In this document: positions 16,727 through 26,378 of the stretch, in pieces
How the letters are laid out: every line of letters starts with the position of its first letter
Numbering within the stretch: the stretch's first letter is position 1
NCBI RefSeq assembly: GCF_020991275.1
Contig: NZ_JAJLQY010000006.1
Span: 186,001 to 250,000 of the forward strand
Origin: Actinocorallia sp. API 0066
GTDB lineage: Bacteria; Actinomycetota; Actinomycetes; Streptosporangiales; Streptosporangiaceae
Direction: 5' to 3'
Length of the DNA: 64,000 nucleotides
Program-made: the position numbers and the translations under genes
The notes under the pieces: generated by a model
What the model was told of the DNA's origin: nothing
Database searches by the model: none
What the model saw: only the letters and a program-made list of their open reading frames with translations

Positions 16727-17059
16727 TCACTCCGGGGCGGTGCTGCCGGAGGTGTCTGGGGGGTTGGGGGGGTTGGGGTTGGTGAGGCCGCCGGGTTCGG
16801 GGGCGCCTTCGTCGAGGGGGTCGGGGCCGGTTTTTTCGGTGGGGCCCTGGCGGGGTTTGACGAAGGTCCAGGCTAGGAAGCACAGGCCGAAGAGGAGCAT
16901 GGCTAGGCCGACCCAGAGGTTGATGTCTACGCCTTCGGCTTTGGCTCGGGCGGCGGCGTCGTCGATGAGGCCGAGGATGGTCAGGATGAGGCCGTAGAGG
17001 GTGAAGATGCCGCCGATGACGGTGCGGATGTCCAGCAGGTTGGCGAGTAGTTTGCGCAC
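16727..17059 (-). CDS. Small membrane protein next to a symporter
   Basis: Protein of 110 residues with two hydrophobic segments (about 14-32 and 48-66) and a Pro/Gly/Asn-rich cytoplasmic-type tail. The start is GTG 17059 with GGAG upstream, 10 bases after the symporter stop, so it is probably the second gene of that operon. The position suggests an accessory subunit of the symporter. No known family is recognised. Confidence 0.7.
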   Translation of the reverse strand: MRKLLANLLDIRTVIGGIFTLYGLILTILGLIDDAAARAKAEGVDINLWVGLAMLLFGLCFLAWTFVKPRQGPTEKTGPDPLDEGAPEPGGLTNPNPPNPPDTSGSTAPE

Positions 17060-17069
17060 GTGAGGGCTC

Positions 17070-18743
17070 CTACCAGAAGGGGATGTAGCAGGCCAGGGAC
17101 AGGACCAGGGCGCCCAGGCCGAGCTTGACCGGGGAGCGGTACCAGCGGTCGTCGCCTGCCACGGAGTCGTCGGGGCGGTCGGACGGGATGCCGCGGACGA
17201 GGCCGCGGAGTTCCTCGGTGCTCTTGGCCGTCCGGGACGTCATCTTCGAGACCACGATGGACACGATGACGTCGACGGTGAACGCGATGCCCGCGCCCCA
17301 GAAGCTCGCGTTCAGTTCGGTGCCGTAGGTGTCGCGCAGCACGCCGGTCTGGAACAGCAGGTAGGACGTGACGGCGCTGAGCGTCCCGATGAGCAGGCCC
17401 CAGAAACCGGCCCACGGCGTCATCTTGCGCCACAGGAGGCCGACGATGAAGGTGGCGAACAGCGGCGCGTTGAAGAACGAGAACAGCTGCTGCATGTAGG
17501 CCATGATGTTGGCGTACTGCGCGGCGATGAACGCGGTGAAGATGCCGCAGCCGACGCCGACGACGGTGATCCAGCGGCCGGTGCTCAGGTAGTAGCGGTC
17601 CGGGCGGCCCTTCACGATGTAGGGCTTCCAGATGTCGTAGGTGAACACCGTGTTGAAGCCGGAGATGTTGGCCGCCATCCCCGCCATGAACGACGCCAGC
17701 AGGCCCGTCAGCGCGACCCCGAGGACGCCGTTGGGCAGCACCTCGCCCATGAGCAGCGGAATCGAGTAGTTGTAGTCCGCGCCGGGCTGGCTGAGCTGCG
17801 GGAACACCACGAGCGCGATCATGCCGGGCACCACGGTGAGGATCGGGATGAAGATCTTCGGGAAGGCCGCGACGATCGGCGTCAACCGGGCCGCCGTGTT
17901 GTTCTTCGCCGAAAGGCCGCGCTGGACTTCGGCGAAGTTCGTCGTCCAGTAGCCGAACGACAGGACAAAGCCGAGGCCCAGCACGATCCCCAGCCAGCTC
18001 GCCTGCATCGGGTTGGCCTGCCCGAACCCGGTGTCGGCCCACGTGTGCAGGCCGGGATCACCGAGCGGGCTCCCCTCGATCTTCTCCTTCAGCCCGGAGA
18101 CGCCGCCGACCTTCTTCAGCCCCAGGATGACGACGGGGATCAGCCCCGCGACGATCACGAAGAACTGGAGCACCTCGTTGTAGATCGCCGAGGACAGACC
18201 ACCAAGGGTGATGTAGATGAGGACGAACACCGCGGCGACCACCACCGACACCGGCAGCGGCCACCCGACGAGCGCCCGCATCACCAGCGCCAGCGCGTAC
18301 AGGTTGATGCCCGCGATGAGCACCTGCGCGATCGCGAACGAGACGGCGTTGAGCAGTTGCGTCGCCGGGTTGAAGCGGCGGCGCAGGAACTCGGGCACGC
18401 TGTGCACGCCGGACTTGTAGTAGAACGGCATCATGACGATGCCGAGGAACACCATCGCCGGGACGGCGCCGATCCAGTAGTAGTGCGTCGTCATCAGCCC
18501 GTACTGGGCGCCGTTGGCGGCCATGCCGAGGATCTCGGTCGCGCCGAGGTTGGCCGACAGGAACGCCAGGCCCGTGATCCACGCGGGCATCGACCGTCCG
18601 GACAGGAAGAAGTCGACGCTGGAGCGCACCGTGAGGCGTGCCGCGAACCCGATGCCGAGGACGGTGACGAAGTAGATCGCCAGCATCAGGTAGTCGATCG
18701 CGTTGACGTCCAGACGGAGGTCGTCGTTCGGCTGGAAGATCAC
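17070..18743 (-). CDS. Sodium:solute symporter family protein
   Basis: Multi-spanning membrane transporter of 557 residues of the SSS family (SGLT/PutP-like), moving an organic solute into the cell with Na+. It has about 13-14 hydrophobic segments. Family features are FFLSGRSMPAWITGLAFLSA near the N-terminus, the GATEILGMA segment and the GGLSSAIYNEVLQFF segment. The start is GTG 18743. The downstream small membrane protein appears co-transcribed. The solute cannot be assigned; sugars, inositol or nucleosides are all possible. Confidence 0.88.
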   Translation of the reverse strand: MIFQPNDDLRLDVNAIDYLMLAIYFVTVLGIGFAARLTVRSSVDFFLSGRSMPAWITGLAFLSANLGATEILGMAANGAQYGLMTTHYYWIGAVPAMVFLGIVMMPFYYKSGVHSVPEFLRRRFNPATQLLNAVSFAIAQVLIAGINLYALALVMRALVGWPLPVSVVVAAVFVLIYITLGGLSSAIYNEVLQFFVIVAGLIPVVILGLKKVGGVSGLKEKIEGSPLGDPGLHTWADTGFGQANPMQASWLGIVLGLGFVLSFGYWTTNFAEVQRGLSAKNNTAARLTPIVAAFPKIFIPILTVVPGMIALVVFPQLSQPGADYNYSIPLLMGEVLPNGVLGVALTGLLASFMAGMAANISGFNTVFTYDIWKPYIVKGRPDRYYLSTGRWITVVGVGCGIFTAFIAAQYANIMAYMQQLFSFFNAPLFATFIVGLLWRKMTPWAGFWGLLIGTLSAVTSYLLFQTGVLRDTYGTELNASFWGAGIAFTVDVIVSIVVSKMTSRTAKSTEELRGLVRGIPSDRPDDSVAGDDRWYRSPVKLGLGALVLSLACYIPFW

Positions 18744-18804
18744 CCAGCGGGTTTTCCCCGGCGCCGGGCGCGGCGAGCCCCGCTTAGGGTGATCTTGACC
18801 GGTG

Positions 18805-19251
18805 TCAGCGCGGTTCTTGGGCCTGCCCGCGCTCGGCGATGAGCTCCCGCAGCGCCAGGACGGCGGCGCGCGCGTCGTCGCCCTCCGAGCCCTGGATGCC
18901 GACGACGCCCTTGGTGGTGCCGTCGGCGAGGTCGAGGTAGGGCCAGGGGGCGCCGACGCCGAGGCTGATCCCGACGATCTCCGGCCACGTGTACCGGTGC
19001 GTGCGCAGCGGGTTGACGACCGTCAGCCCGGCTTCGTCCGCGACGACCTTGACCCGCGCCAGCAGCGACAGCACCCAGGCGAAGAAGACGCCGAACAGCA
19101 CGATGCCGATCCTGTCGGCGAGCTGGAAGGTGTCGGAGATGGCGATCGCGAGCCACACCATGGTGGTGAGGATCGCGACGGCCATCACCGCCGCGGCGGC
19201 CACGGTGCGCCGTGGCCGCCAGGTCGCCGGCGTGGACACGGTGCTAGTCAA
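18805..19251 (-). CDS. PH-domain membrane protein
   Basis: Protein of 148 residues with two transmembrane segments (about 17-38 and 46-66) followed by a bacterial PH-like domain with TVVNPLRTHRYTWPEIVGIS. It starts at TTG 19251, overlapping the hisG stop; GTG 19239 is an alternative. Proteins of this type commonly follow hisG in actinomycetes and are conserved but uncharacterised. It is co-oriented with hisG and probably in the same transcript. Confidence 0.75.
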   Translation of the reverse strand: MTSTVSTPATWRPRRTVAAAAVMAVAILTTMVWLAIAISDTFQLADRIGIVLFGVFFAWVLSLLARVKVVADEAGLTVVNPLRTHRYTWPEIVGISLGVGAPWPYLDLADGTTKGVVGIQGSEGDDARAAVLALRELIAERGQAQEPR

Positions 19252-20119
19252 TGATCTTGGAGATCGGGATCTCCAGGATGTCGCGGCCGCCCGCGGCCTT
19301 CACGTTCGGGATGAGCTCGTTGATGCCGACCTTCGCGACGACGCTCTCGACCGCGTACATCTCGCCGCCCGCCAGCGGCGTCACCGTCGGCGACGCCATC
19401 GACGGGACGACGTTGAGCACGGCGTCGAGCTGCGCGGCCGGCACGTTCAGCTTGATCAGCACCTGGCCGCGGGCCCGGATGACGCCCTGGAGCAGCAGCG
19501 CGATGTCCTCCATCGCGGCCCGCTTCTCCGGGTTCTCGTACGCCTCGCGGTTGGCGACCAGCTCGGTGTAGCTGGTGAGCAGCGTGTCGAGGATGCGCAG
19601 CCCGTTCTTGCGCAGCGACGAGCCCGTCTCGGTCAGGTCGACGATCACGTCGACGATGTCCGGGACCTTCGCCTCGGTCGCGCCGTAGGACGGGAAGACC
19701 TTGGCCTTGACGCCGTGCTGGGCGAGGAAGCGGTCGGTGAGGGCGGGGAACTCGGTGGAGATCCGGACGCCGTCGGGCAGGTCGGCGACGGTCTGCCACG
19801 GCGCGTCCTGCGGCACCGCCATGATCACCCGGACGGGGTTGGACGTGGCCTTGGAGTAGCGCAGCTCGCCGAGCGACACGACGTCCGCGTTGGTCTCGGT
19901 GATCCAGTCGCGGCCGGTGATGCCGAGGTCGAACAGGCCTTGTTCGAGGTAGGTCGGGATCTCCTGGGGGCGCAGCACCCGCACCTTGTCGATGCGCGGG
20001 TCGTCGATCTGGGCGCGGTAGTCGCGGTCGCTGGCGCGGCGGACGGCCAGGTCGGCGGCGCCGAACAGCTCGAACGTCGCCTTCTCCAGGGAGCCCTTGG
20101 GCAGAACGAGGGACAGCAC
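19244..20119 (-). CDS. hisG: ATP phosphoribosyltransferase, long form
   Basis: First enzyme of histidine biosynthesis, joining ATP and PRPP to phosphoribosyl-ATP. The 291 residues include the catalytic periplasmic-binding-like domains (LGITGRDWI; VDLTETGSSLRKNGLRIL, the PRPP-binding loop) and the C-terminal ACT-like domain (SPTVTPLAGGEMYAVESVV) that binds histidine for feedback inhibition. So it is the long HisG that works without HisZ. GTG 20119 follows AAAGG. hisE, often just upstream in actinobacteria, is not present here. Confidence 0.95.
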   Translation of the reverse strand: MLSLVLPKGSLEKATFELFGAADLAVRRASDRDYRAQIDDPRIDKVRVLRPQEIPTYLEQGLFDLGITGRDWITETNADVVSLGELRYSKATSNPVRVIMAVPQDAPWQTVADLPDGVRISTEFPALTDRFLAQHGVKAKVFPSYGATEAKVPDIVDVIVDLTETGSSLRKNGLRILDTLLTSYTELVANREAYENPEKRAAMEDIALLLQGVIRARGQVLIKLNVPAAQLDAVLNVVPSMASPTVTPLAGGEMYAVESVVAKVGINELIPNVKAAGGRDILEIPISKIID

Positions 20120-20302
20120 GGTAGATGCCTTTCGATGGAGGTCTTCGTGGGTTCCGGGTGACGCGTCAGGAGCGGTGATGCTCCCGGCCATGGCCGGCGT
20201 GCCCACCGTGCCGCGTGCCTCGCAGGTCGAATGCCATGCCGAGCGCGGTCACTTCGCCTCCCCTACCGTGGTCGCCGCCGCGCCTTTGAGTGGCGCGGAC
20301 GG

Positions 20303-20336
20303 AGTTACGTGCCCGCAACACTGCGGGCACGTAACT
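20303..20336 (-). terminator. Strong hairpin after ribH
   Basis: Perfect 15-bp stem (AGTTACGTGCCCGCA / TGCGGGCACGTAACT) with a 4-base ACAC loop, 11 bases after the leftward ribH stop and 183 bases before hisG. There is no T tract in the reading direction, as usual for actinobacterial terminators. It separates the rib operon from hisG. Confidence 0.8.
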
Positions 20337-20347
20337 TTACCGCAGGC

Positions 20348-20833
20348 TCAGCGGACGTCGCCGCGACCCCGCAGGTCGCGGAGGGTCAGCGCGGCGTCGA
20401 GGGCGGCCACGACCGACTCCCAGCCCTTGTCCTCGGTGCTGCCGGGCAGGCCCGCGCGGGCCCGTGCCTGGTCGAGGTCGTCGCAGGTGAGCACGCCGTT
20501 GCCGACCGGCGTGGCCTCGTCCAGCGCGATCCTGGTCAGGCCCGCCGTCACCGAGTCGCAGACGTAGTCGAAGTGAGCGGTCTCACCCCGGACGACGCAG
20601 CCGAGCGCGACCGCGGCGTCGTGGTCGCGGGCGAACTGCTGCGCCACGACCGCCAGCTCCAGGGTGCCCGCGACCCGCGCGACGACGGGCTGGGCGCCGC
20701 ACGCCTTGGCCGCCTCGACGGCGCGGGCGAGGAGCTGGTCGGTGATCTCGCCGTGCCAGCGCGCCGCGACGATGCCGACGGTCAGGCCCGACGCCTCGAC
20801 CGTGGTGTCCTCCGGACGTCCCGCTCCGCTCAT
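20348..20833 (-). CDS. ribH: 6,7-dimethyl-8-ribityllumazine synthase
   Basis: Penultimate enzyme of riboflavin synthesis, condensing the ribitylamino-pyrimidine with 3,4-dihydroxy-2-butanone 4-phosphate. The 161-residue protein shows the family landmarks [25 protein letters not shown], the [15 protein letters not shown] segment and [14 protein letters not shown] 20833 overlaps the ribBA stop by four bases. It is last in the operon under the FMN riboswitch. Confidence 0.95.
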   Translation of the reverse strand: MSGAGRPEDTTVEASGLTVGIVAARWHGEITDQLLARAVEAAKACGAQPVVARVAGTLELAVVAQQFARDHDAAVALGCVVRGETAHFDYVCDSVTAGLTRIALDEATPVGNGVLTCDDLDQARARAGLPGSTEDKGWESVVAALDAALTLRDLRGRGDVR

Positions 20834-22041
20834 GCCAATCCCTCGATCTGGTGTCCGAGACGGTCGCGCTTGACCGTCAGGTAGCGCAGGTTGTGCTCGG
20901 TGACGTGGACGGGCAGCGCGGCCCGGCCCGTCACGTCGAGGCCGAAGCGGTGCAGCGCGGCGACCTTGTCGGGGTTGTTCGTCAGCAGCCGCACCGAGGA
21001 GACGCCGAGGTCGGCGAGGATGTGCGCGGCGTTGGTGTAGTCGCGGGCGTCGACCGGGTGGCCGAGTTCCAGGTTGGCGTCCACGGTGTCCACGCCGCCG
21101 TCCTGCAGGGCGTAGGCGCGCAGCTTGGCTATGAGGCCGATGCCGCGCCCCTCCTGGCCGCGCAGGTAGACGACGACGCCGCGGCCCTGGGCGGAGATCT
21201 CGGCCATCGCGGCGTCGAGCTGGGTGCCGCAGTCGCAGCGGTCGGAGTGCAGCACGTCGCCGGTGAGGCACTCGGAGTGGACGCGGGTGAGCACGTCGGT
21301 GCCGTCGCCGAGGTCGCCGAGCACGAGGGCGATGTGTTCGCCGCCGTCCACGCTGGAGGCGAAGCCGACGGCGCGCCAGGTGCCGAACCGGTTCGGGATC
21401 ACCGTCTCGGCGGCCCGCACCACGAGGCTCTCGGTGCGCTTGCGGTACTCGACGAGCTGCTCGATCGAGATCAGCTTGAGGTCGTGCTCCTTGGCGAAGA
21501 TCTCCAACTGCGGGAGGCGGGCCATGGTGCCGTCGTCGTTGACGATCTCGCAGAGCGCGCCCGCCGGGCGCAGGCCCGCGAGCCGGGCCAGGTCGACCGT
21601 CGCCTCGGTGTGGCCGCGCCGGGCCAGCACGCCGTGCTCGCGCGCACGCAGCGGCACCACGTGGCCGGGGCGGCGCAGGTCGGACGGCACGGTGTCGGCC
21701 GAAGCCAGGAGCCGGGTCGTGCGCGCGCGGTCGGCGGCGGAGATTCCTGTGGAGACGCCCTCGGCCGCGTCCACGGTGACGGTGTAGGCGGTGCCCCGGG
21801 CGTCCTGGTTGGTGTGGTGCATCGGGGGCAGGTCGAGGCGCACGCAGTCGCTCTCGGGCAGCGCGACGCACACGTAACCGGAGGTGTAGCGGATCATGAA
21901 GGCCATGACCTCGGGCGTCGCCTTCTCGGCGGCGAAGATCAGGTCGCCCTCGTTCTCCCGGTCCTCGTCGTCCACGACGACGACCGGACGGCCCAGGGCG
22001 ATGTCGGCCAGGGCCTCCTCGATGGTGTTGAACGTCGTCAC
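20830..22041 (-). CDS. ribBA: Bifunctional DHBP synthase / GTP cyclohydrolase II
   Basis: Supplies both riboflavin precursors. Residues 1-200 are 3,4-dihydroxy-2-butanone 4-phosphate synthase ([11 protein letters not shown] metal/substrate loop, [13 protein letters not shown]). Residues 205-400 are GTP cyclohydrolase II with the zinc cysteines ([20 protein letters not shown]) and the GQEGRGIGL loop. All key residues of both halves appear intact over 403 residues. GTG 22041 overlaps the ribE stop (GTGA). Confidence 0.95.
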   Translation of the reverse strand: MTTFNTIEEALADIALGRPVVVVDDEDRENEGDLIFAAEKATPEVMAFMIRYTSGYVCVALPESDCVRLDLPPMHHTNQDARGTAYTVTVDAAEGVSTGISAADRARTTRLLASADTVPSDLRRPGHVVPLRAREHGVLARRGHTEATVDLARLAGLRPAGALCEIVNDDGTMARLPQLEIFAKEHDLKLISIEQLVEYRKRTESLVVRAAETVIPNRFGTWRAVGFASSVDGGEHIALVLGDLGDGTDVLTRVHSECLTGDVLHSDRCDCGTQLDAAMAEISAQGRGVVVYLRGQEGRGIGLIAKLRAYALQDGGVDTVDANLELGHPVDARDYTNAAHILADLGVSSVRLLTNNPDKVAALHRFGLDVTGRAALPVHVTEHNLRYLTVKRDRLGHQIEGLA

Positions 22042-22631
22042 TTCCGCTCTCCGATCAGGCGCTCGACGTACTTGGCGACGACGTCGACTTCCAGGTTGAC
22101 GGGGTCACCCACGACCTTGCGGCCCAGCGTGGTGAGCTCAAGGGTGGTGGGGATGAGGCTGACGGTGAAGGAGTCGGCGGCGGCCTCCACGACGGTGAGG
22201 CTGATGCCGTCGACCGTGATCGAGCCCTTCTCCACCACATAACGGGACAGGTCGGCCGGAAGGGAGACCCTGACGATCTCCCACTTCTCGGCCGGGATCC
22301 GCTCGGTGATCCTGCCCACGCCGTCCACGTGGCCCTGGACGAGGTGGCCGCCGAGCCGGTCCGCGAGCCGGACGGGCCGCTCCAGGTTGACGCCGTCGCC
22401 CGGCGTGAGGGCGCCGAGGCTGGATCGCTCCAGCGTCTCGCGCATCACGTCGGCGGTGAAGACGTCTTCCTTGAGGTCGACGACGGTCAGGCAGACGCCG
22501 TTGACCGCGATGGACGCGCCGTGGGACGCGTCGGAGGTGACGAGGGGCCCACGGATGGCGAGCACCGCCGACTCCGGGCCCTCGGTCTTGCTGACGATCT
22601 CGCCGAGCTCTTCGACGATTCCGGTGAACAC
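22038..22631 (-). CDS. ribE: Riboflavin synthase, alpha chain
   Basis: Dismutates two molecules of lumazine to riboflavin. The 197-residue protein has the two homologous barrel domains: [10 protein letters not shown] starts the first, and [12 protein letters not shown] the second. GTG 22631 follows GGGAGG at 8 bases. It is the first gene after the FMN riboswitch. ribD, needed for the deaminase/reductase step and often located between rpe and ribE, is absent here. Confidence 0.95.
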   Translation of the reverse strand: MFTGIVEELGEIVSKTEGPESAVLAIRGPLVTSDASHGASIAVNGVCLTVVDLKEDVFTADVMRETLERSSLGALTPGDGVNLERPVRLADRLGGHLVQGHVDGVGRITERIPAEKWEIVRVSLPADLSRYVVEKGSITVDGISLTVVEAAADSFTVSLIPTTLELTTLGRKVVGDPVNLEVDVVAKYVERLIGERK

Positions 22632-22716
22632 TCCCCAGTCCTCCCTGATCTGGTTGGGGAGCTCCGGGGGTAGAGGAATAGCCCGACACGCCCACGCGGG
22701 CATGCCTGGCTGTGCG

Positions 22717-22845
22717 CGCTGCCTCCCATCCGGACTGTCACCGTCGGTACCGGAATCTCACCGGATCAGCCGGCCGATGGCTTCGGCCGGGTCGCGGACT
22801 TTACCGCCGGTTCGGAATTGCACCGACCCCGGAGCACGCTCGTGC
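22717..22845 (-). promoter_or_regulatory. FMN riboswitch (RFN element)
   Basis: Read leftward, the leader has the conserved RFN blocks in order: GGGGTCGGTGCAATTCC, GAACCGGCGGTAAAGTCC, GCGACCC, a variable hairpin, GGCTGATCCGGTGAGATTCC, GGTACCGACGGTGACAGTCC, GGATGGGAGGCAGC. It ends about 86 bases before ribE. It binds FMN and lowers rib operon expression; overlap with the ribosome-site side is not obvious, so control may be transcriptional. Confidence 0.95.
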
Positions 22846-23089
22846 CGCGCTGTCTGCGCGCCACGTCCTTGCTGCACTGCTTGGAGTTCACGGACCGCGG
22901 AGCGGCACCCGGACCGGCGCTGTGACCCGCCGGGCACCTTCTCGTGGGTCTTATGACTCGGTAACAAGTCTGCCATGACAGATGTTCCGGTCGCCATACC
23001 GACCCCCCGCCACGGCCACATCGGGCCAACCAAGCGCTCGCTTGGGCGAGTGGGTCGGATCCGACGCCACAAAAGACAGCCACACGCAC

Positions 23090-23184
23090 GATCGGGCGCC
23101 CCGGCGTCCGCCCCGCAGGCCGCCAGGCCGGAGGGGCGGGCGACGGGCTCGTAAGCGCCCGATCCGCGGCGACGAAGGAGCCGC
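23090..23184. repeat. Dispersed palindromic element, copy A
   Basis: A 95-bp element: outer arms GATCGGGCGC (23090-23099) and GCGCCCGATC (23155-23164) enclose a variable hairpin region (CCGCCCC ... GGGGCGG). The right arm continues into a conserved tail, so that 23153-23184 (32 bp) is exactly the reverse complement of 26991-27022. It lies just after the rpe stop and before the rib leader. The rest of the gap (22846-23089) holds no gene; it contains the palindromes CCAAGCG-CT-CGCTTGG at 23030-23045 and GTCGGATCCGAC at 23054-23065, possible operators for the rib promoter. Confidence 0.75.
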
Positions 23185-23203
23185 GATCAAACAGGGCGTG
23201 CCT

Positions 23204-23899
23204 TCAGGCCCTTCCGAAACCGATGGGGCGGGGGTGGGCTGCCTTCTTTTCGGCGAGGGCGCGGAGGTCCTCGATGGCGGCGGCGGGGTCGGCGGCGCCG
23301 TAGACGGCGTTGCCCGCGACGAACACGTCGGCGCCCGCCTCGGCGGCGCGTTCGATCGTGTCGGCCGCCACACCGCCGTCCACCTGGAGCCAGATGTCCA
23401 GGTCGCGGCCCCGGATGAGGTCGCGGGCGCGGCGGATCTTCGGGAGCACGAGGTCGAGGAACCGCTGGCCGCCGAAGCCGGGCTCGACCGTCATGAGGAG
23501 GATCATGTCCACCTCGTCGAGCAGGTCCTCGTAGGCGTCGATCGGGGTGGCCGGGTTGAGCGCGAGGCTGGCCCGCGCGCCCGCCGCGCGGATCATCCGC
23601 AGCGTCCGGACGGGCGCCTTGGCGGCCTCGGCGTGGATCGTGACGCTCTTGGCGCCCGCCTCGGCGTAGGCGGGGGCCCACCGGTCCGGGTCCTCGATCA
23701 TGAGGTGGCAGTCCAGCGGGAGCGCGCTGTGCCTGAGCAGGGCCTCCACCACGGGGAGGCCGAGCGTCAGGTTGGGGACGAAGTGGTTGTCCATCACGTC
23801 GACGTGCACCCAGTCGGCGGCGTCGGAGATGACGGCCACCTCCTCGGCCAGGCGCGCGAAGTCGGCGGACAGGATGCTGGGAGAGATCTGAATGCCCAT
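23204..23899 (-). CDS. rpe: Ribulose-phosphate 3-epimerase
   Basis: Pentose phosphate pathway enzyme interconverting D-ribulose 5-phosphate and D-xylulose 5-phosphate. The TIM-barrel protein of 231 residues shows [24 protein letters not shown] with metal-binding His/Asp, [18 protein letters not shown] and the VDGG phosphate loop region. ATG 23899 is the start; no strong ribosome site is seen before it. It lies between rsmB and the rib operon on the same strand. Confidence 0.95.
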   Translation of the reverse strand: MGIQISPSILSADFARLAEEVAVISDAADWVHVDVMDNHFVPNLTLGLPVVEALLRHSALPLDCHLMIEDPDRWAPAYAEAGAKSVTIHAEAAKAPVRTLRMIRAAGARASLALNPATPIDAYEDLLDEVDMILLMTVEPGFGGQRFLDLVLPKIRRARDLIRGRDLDIWLQVDGGVAADTIERAAEAGADVFVAGNAVYGAADPAAAIEDLRALAEKKAAHPRPIGFGRA

Positions 23900-23915
23900 G
23901 GTGGTGTCGAGTCTA

Positions 23916-23975
23916 GGGTCCGCGCGGCGCCCGGCCGTCCCCCGGCCGGGGGAACCGGCCGGTGAGGGCGGACCC
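23916..23975 (-). terminator. Nested hairpin between rsmB and rpe
   Basis: Outer arms GGGTCCG (23916-23922) and CGGACCC (23969-23975) enclose further CCGGCCG/CGGCCGG pairing. It lies 24 bases after the rsmB stop, so it may end the upstream transcript or act as a processing site before rpe. Confidence 0.55.
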
Positions 23976-23998
23976 CGCACCGGCCGGGAAACCCCAGC

Positions 23999-25417
23999 TC
24001 AGGCGGTGCGGCGCAGCAGCGCGAGGAACATCGCGTCGGTGCCGTGCCGGTGCGGCCAGAACTGCGCGTACGGGCCGGTGCCCAGGCCGGACAGGCCGGG
24101 CGCGACGCCGCTGAGCACGTCCACCGCGTCCAGCCGGACGGCGTCGGTACGGCCGCGCAGCACGTCGTCCACGACGACGCGGGTCTCGGCGAGGTGCGGG
24201 GAGCACGTGACGTACGCCACGACGCCGCCGGGCCGCGCCGCGTCGAGCGCGCTCGACAGCAGCGCGCGTTGCAACGGGCCGAGTTCGGCGACGGTCTGCG
24301 GGGTGCGCCGCCAGCGGGCCTCGGGACGGCGGCGGAGCGCGCCCAGGCCCGAGCACGGCACGTCCACCAGGACCCGGTCGAACGACCCCGGCGTCCAGGC
24401 GGGCTCGGTGCCGTCCGCGACCAGCACCGTGGTGTTGGCGCCCACGACGCGGGTGATCAGGTCGGCGCGGTGCGGCTGGACGTCGCAGGCCAGCAGGTGC
24501 GCGCCGCGCTCGGCGCCGACCGCCGACAGCAGCGCCGCCTTGCCGCCGGGGCCCGCGCACACGTCCAGCCAGGAGGCGTCAGGGCCGTCCAGGGGCGCGG
24601 CGGCCAGGGCGAGCGCGACGAGCTGGCTGCCCTCGTCCTGCACCCCGGCGCGGCCGTCGCGGACCGGCGCGAGCTCGCCCGGATCGCCCTCGGCGAGGTA
24701 GGCGGCGTACGGGGAGTAGGCGGCCGGGCCCGCGCCCAGGCCGTACAGCTCCTCGACGGGGATTCGGCCCGGCCTGGCCACCAGGGTCACGCCGGGACGC
24801 TCGTTGTCCGCCGCGAGGAGGTCCTCGATCTCGGCGGGGCCCACCGCGTCGCGCAGCGCCGAGACCATCCACCTCGGATGGCTGTGCACGACCGACAGCC
24901 TGCCCAGCTCGTCGTCGGGCGCGATCACCACGAGCCAGCCGGGCAGGTCCCGCGAGGTGACGCGGCGCAGCACCGCGTTCGCGAACTTCGCCTGGCCCGG
25001 CCCCGCGACCGAGCGGACCAGATCGACCGTCGTGGAGACGGCCGCGTGCGCCGGGATCCGGGTCCGCAGGAGCTGGTGGACGCCCAGCCGCAACAGATCG
25101 CGCAGCGGCGGATCGATCTTCGCGACCGGGCGGTCGCTGCACAGGTCGAGGATCGCGTCGTAGGTGCCGCGGCCCCGGAGCGTGCCGTAGGTCAGCTCGG
25201 TGGCCAGCGCGGCGTCCCGGCCGCTCAGTTCCTTCTCGCGCAGGACACGCGGTAGGAGCAGGTTCGCGTAGGCGTCACGTGTATCGACGGCTCGGAGCAC
25301 GTCGTAGGCGGCGCGGCGTACCGCGTCACCCGGCATACGGCGCTTGGCCTGCCGGGCCGGCCTACGGTTGTCGTGCGGCCGGGCGCGGTGCGCGCTGGAG
25401 CGGCGCTGTTCAGGCAC
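23999..25417 (-). CDS. rsmB: 16S rRNA (cytosine-967-C5)-methyltransferase
   Basis: RsmB/Sun protein of 472 residues: an N-terminal NusB-like RNA-binding domain (about 30-165) and a C-terminal SAM-dependent methyltransferase. The SAM motif is DVCAGPGGKAALL. The two cysteines of the m5C mechanism are in DVPCSGLGALRRRPEARW and YVTCSPH. GTG 25417 is the start, 28 bases after the fmt stop. Arrangement def-fmt-rsmB-rpe is conserved in actinobacteria. Confidence 0.93.
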   Translation of the reverse strand: MPEQRRSSAHRARPHDNRRPARQAKRRMPGDAVRRAAYDVLRAVDTRDAYANLLLPRVLREKELSGRDAALATELTYGTLRGRGTYDAILDLCSDRPVAKIDPPLRDLLRLGVHQLLRTRIPAHAAVSTTVDLVRSVAGPGQAKFANAVLRRVTSRDLPGWLVVIAPDDELGRLSVVHSHPRWMVSALRDAVGPAEIEDLLAADNERPGVTLVARPGRIPVEELYGLGAGPAAYSPYAAYLAEGDPGELAPVRDGRAGVQDEGSQLVALALAAAPLDGPDASWLDVCAGPGGKAALLSAVGAERGAHLLACDVQPHRADLITRVVGANTTVLVADGTEPAWTPGSFDRVLVDVPCSGLGALRRRPEARWRRTPQTVAELGPLQRALLSSALDAARPGGVVAYVTCSPHLAETRVVVDDVLRGRTDAVRLDAVDVLSGVAPGLSGLGTGPYAQFWPHRHGTDAMFLALLRRTA

Positions 25418-25444
25418 GGTGTCCCCCCGTCGTCGTGGCGCGCA

Positions 25445-26371
25445 TCAGGCGAACCGCTCGTCGGCGGCGGGCCGCAGGCCACGGACCCAGTCCGCCGCCC
25501 TCATACGCTTCTTTCCGGGGGGCTGCACCTCGGTCAGCGCCACCGGGTGGGTGCCGGTGCCCACCAGCACCTCCCCACGGGTGACCTTCATCTCACCCGG
25601 CGCCAGCGGACCGCCGCCCGCCGCCGGACGGACCGGGCCGAGCTTGATCCGGTCGCCCCGCAGCGTCGTCCAGGGGCCCGGGGACGGGGTGCAGGCGCGG
25701 CACAGGCGGTCCACCCGCATCGCGGGGGCCGTCCAGTCGACGCGGGCCGCGTCCGGGGTCAGCTTCGCCGCGTAGGAGACGCCCTCCTCGGACTGCGGGA
25801 CGGCACGCAGCGCGCCCAGCTCCAGGCCGTCCATCGTGTCCACGAGCAGCCGGGCGCCCACCACCGCGAGCCGCTCCAGCAGGGCGCCGCTGGTGTCGTC
25901 GGCGCGGACCGGCTCGGTCAGGTGGCCGAAGACGGGCCCGGTGTCCAGGCCCTCCTCGATCTGGAACGTCATCGCGCCGGTGATCTCGTCGCCCGCGAGG
26001 ATCGCGTGCTGGACCGGGGCGGCGCCGCGCCACGCGGGCAGCAGCGAGAAGTGCAGGTTCACCCAGCCCAGGCGCGGGATCGCCAGCGCCTCCTTGCGGA
26101 GGATCGCCCCATAGGCGACGACCGGGCAGCAGTCGGGCGCGAGCTCGGTGAGCCGGGCCAAAAACTCCGGATCGCTCGCGCGGGCGGGCTTCAGCACCTC
26201 GACGCCCGCCGCCTCCGCGACCTCGCCGACCGGGCTCGCGGCCAGCCTCCGGCCGCGTCCGGCGGGCGCGTCCGGCCGGGTGACGACCGCCGCCACCTCG
26301 TGCGACGACTCCAACAGGGCCTTGAGCGAAGGCACCGCCGTCTCGGGGGTGCCCGCAAAAACGAGTCTCAC
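25445..26371 (-). CDS. fmt: Methionyl-tRNA formyltransferase
   Basis: Formylates initiator Met-tRNA with 10-formyl-THF. The 308-residue protein has the N-terminal formyltransferase domain ([30 protein letters not shown] with the catalytic histidine and SLLP loop; GLDTGPV with the aspartate) and a C-terminal OB-like tRNA-binding domain. GTG 26371 starts 7 bases after the def stop, so the two genes that add and remove the formyl group are co-transcribed. Confidence 0.95.
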   Translation of the reverse strand: MRLVFAGTPETAVPSLKALLESSHEVAAVVTRPDAPAGRGRRLAASPVGEVAEAAGVEVLKPARASDPEFLARLTELAPDCCPVVAYGAILRKEALAIPRLGWVNLHFSLLPAWRGAAPVQHAILAGDEITGAMTFQIEEGLDTGPVFGHLTEPVRADDTSGALLERLAVVGARLLVDTMDGLELGALRAVPQSEEGVSYAAKLTPDAARVDWTAPAMRVDRLCRACTPSPGPWTTLRGDRIKLGPVRPAAGGGPLAPGEMKVTRGEVLVGTGTHPVALTEVQPPGKKRMRAADWVRGLRPAADERFA

Positions 26372-26378
26372 CGGCGCC

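Noticed and set aside
16704-17100. Missing 3' part of the aldo/keto reductase on the far side of the GntR block
   Set aside because: No reductase motif appears in any frame there; the region codes for the small membrane protein and symporter.
22982-23965. A 327-codon plus-strand frame opposite rpe
   Set aside because: Antisense to rpe and running through the palindromic element; no motifs.
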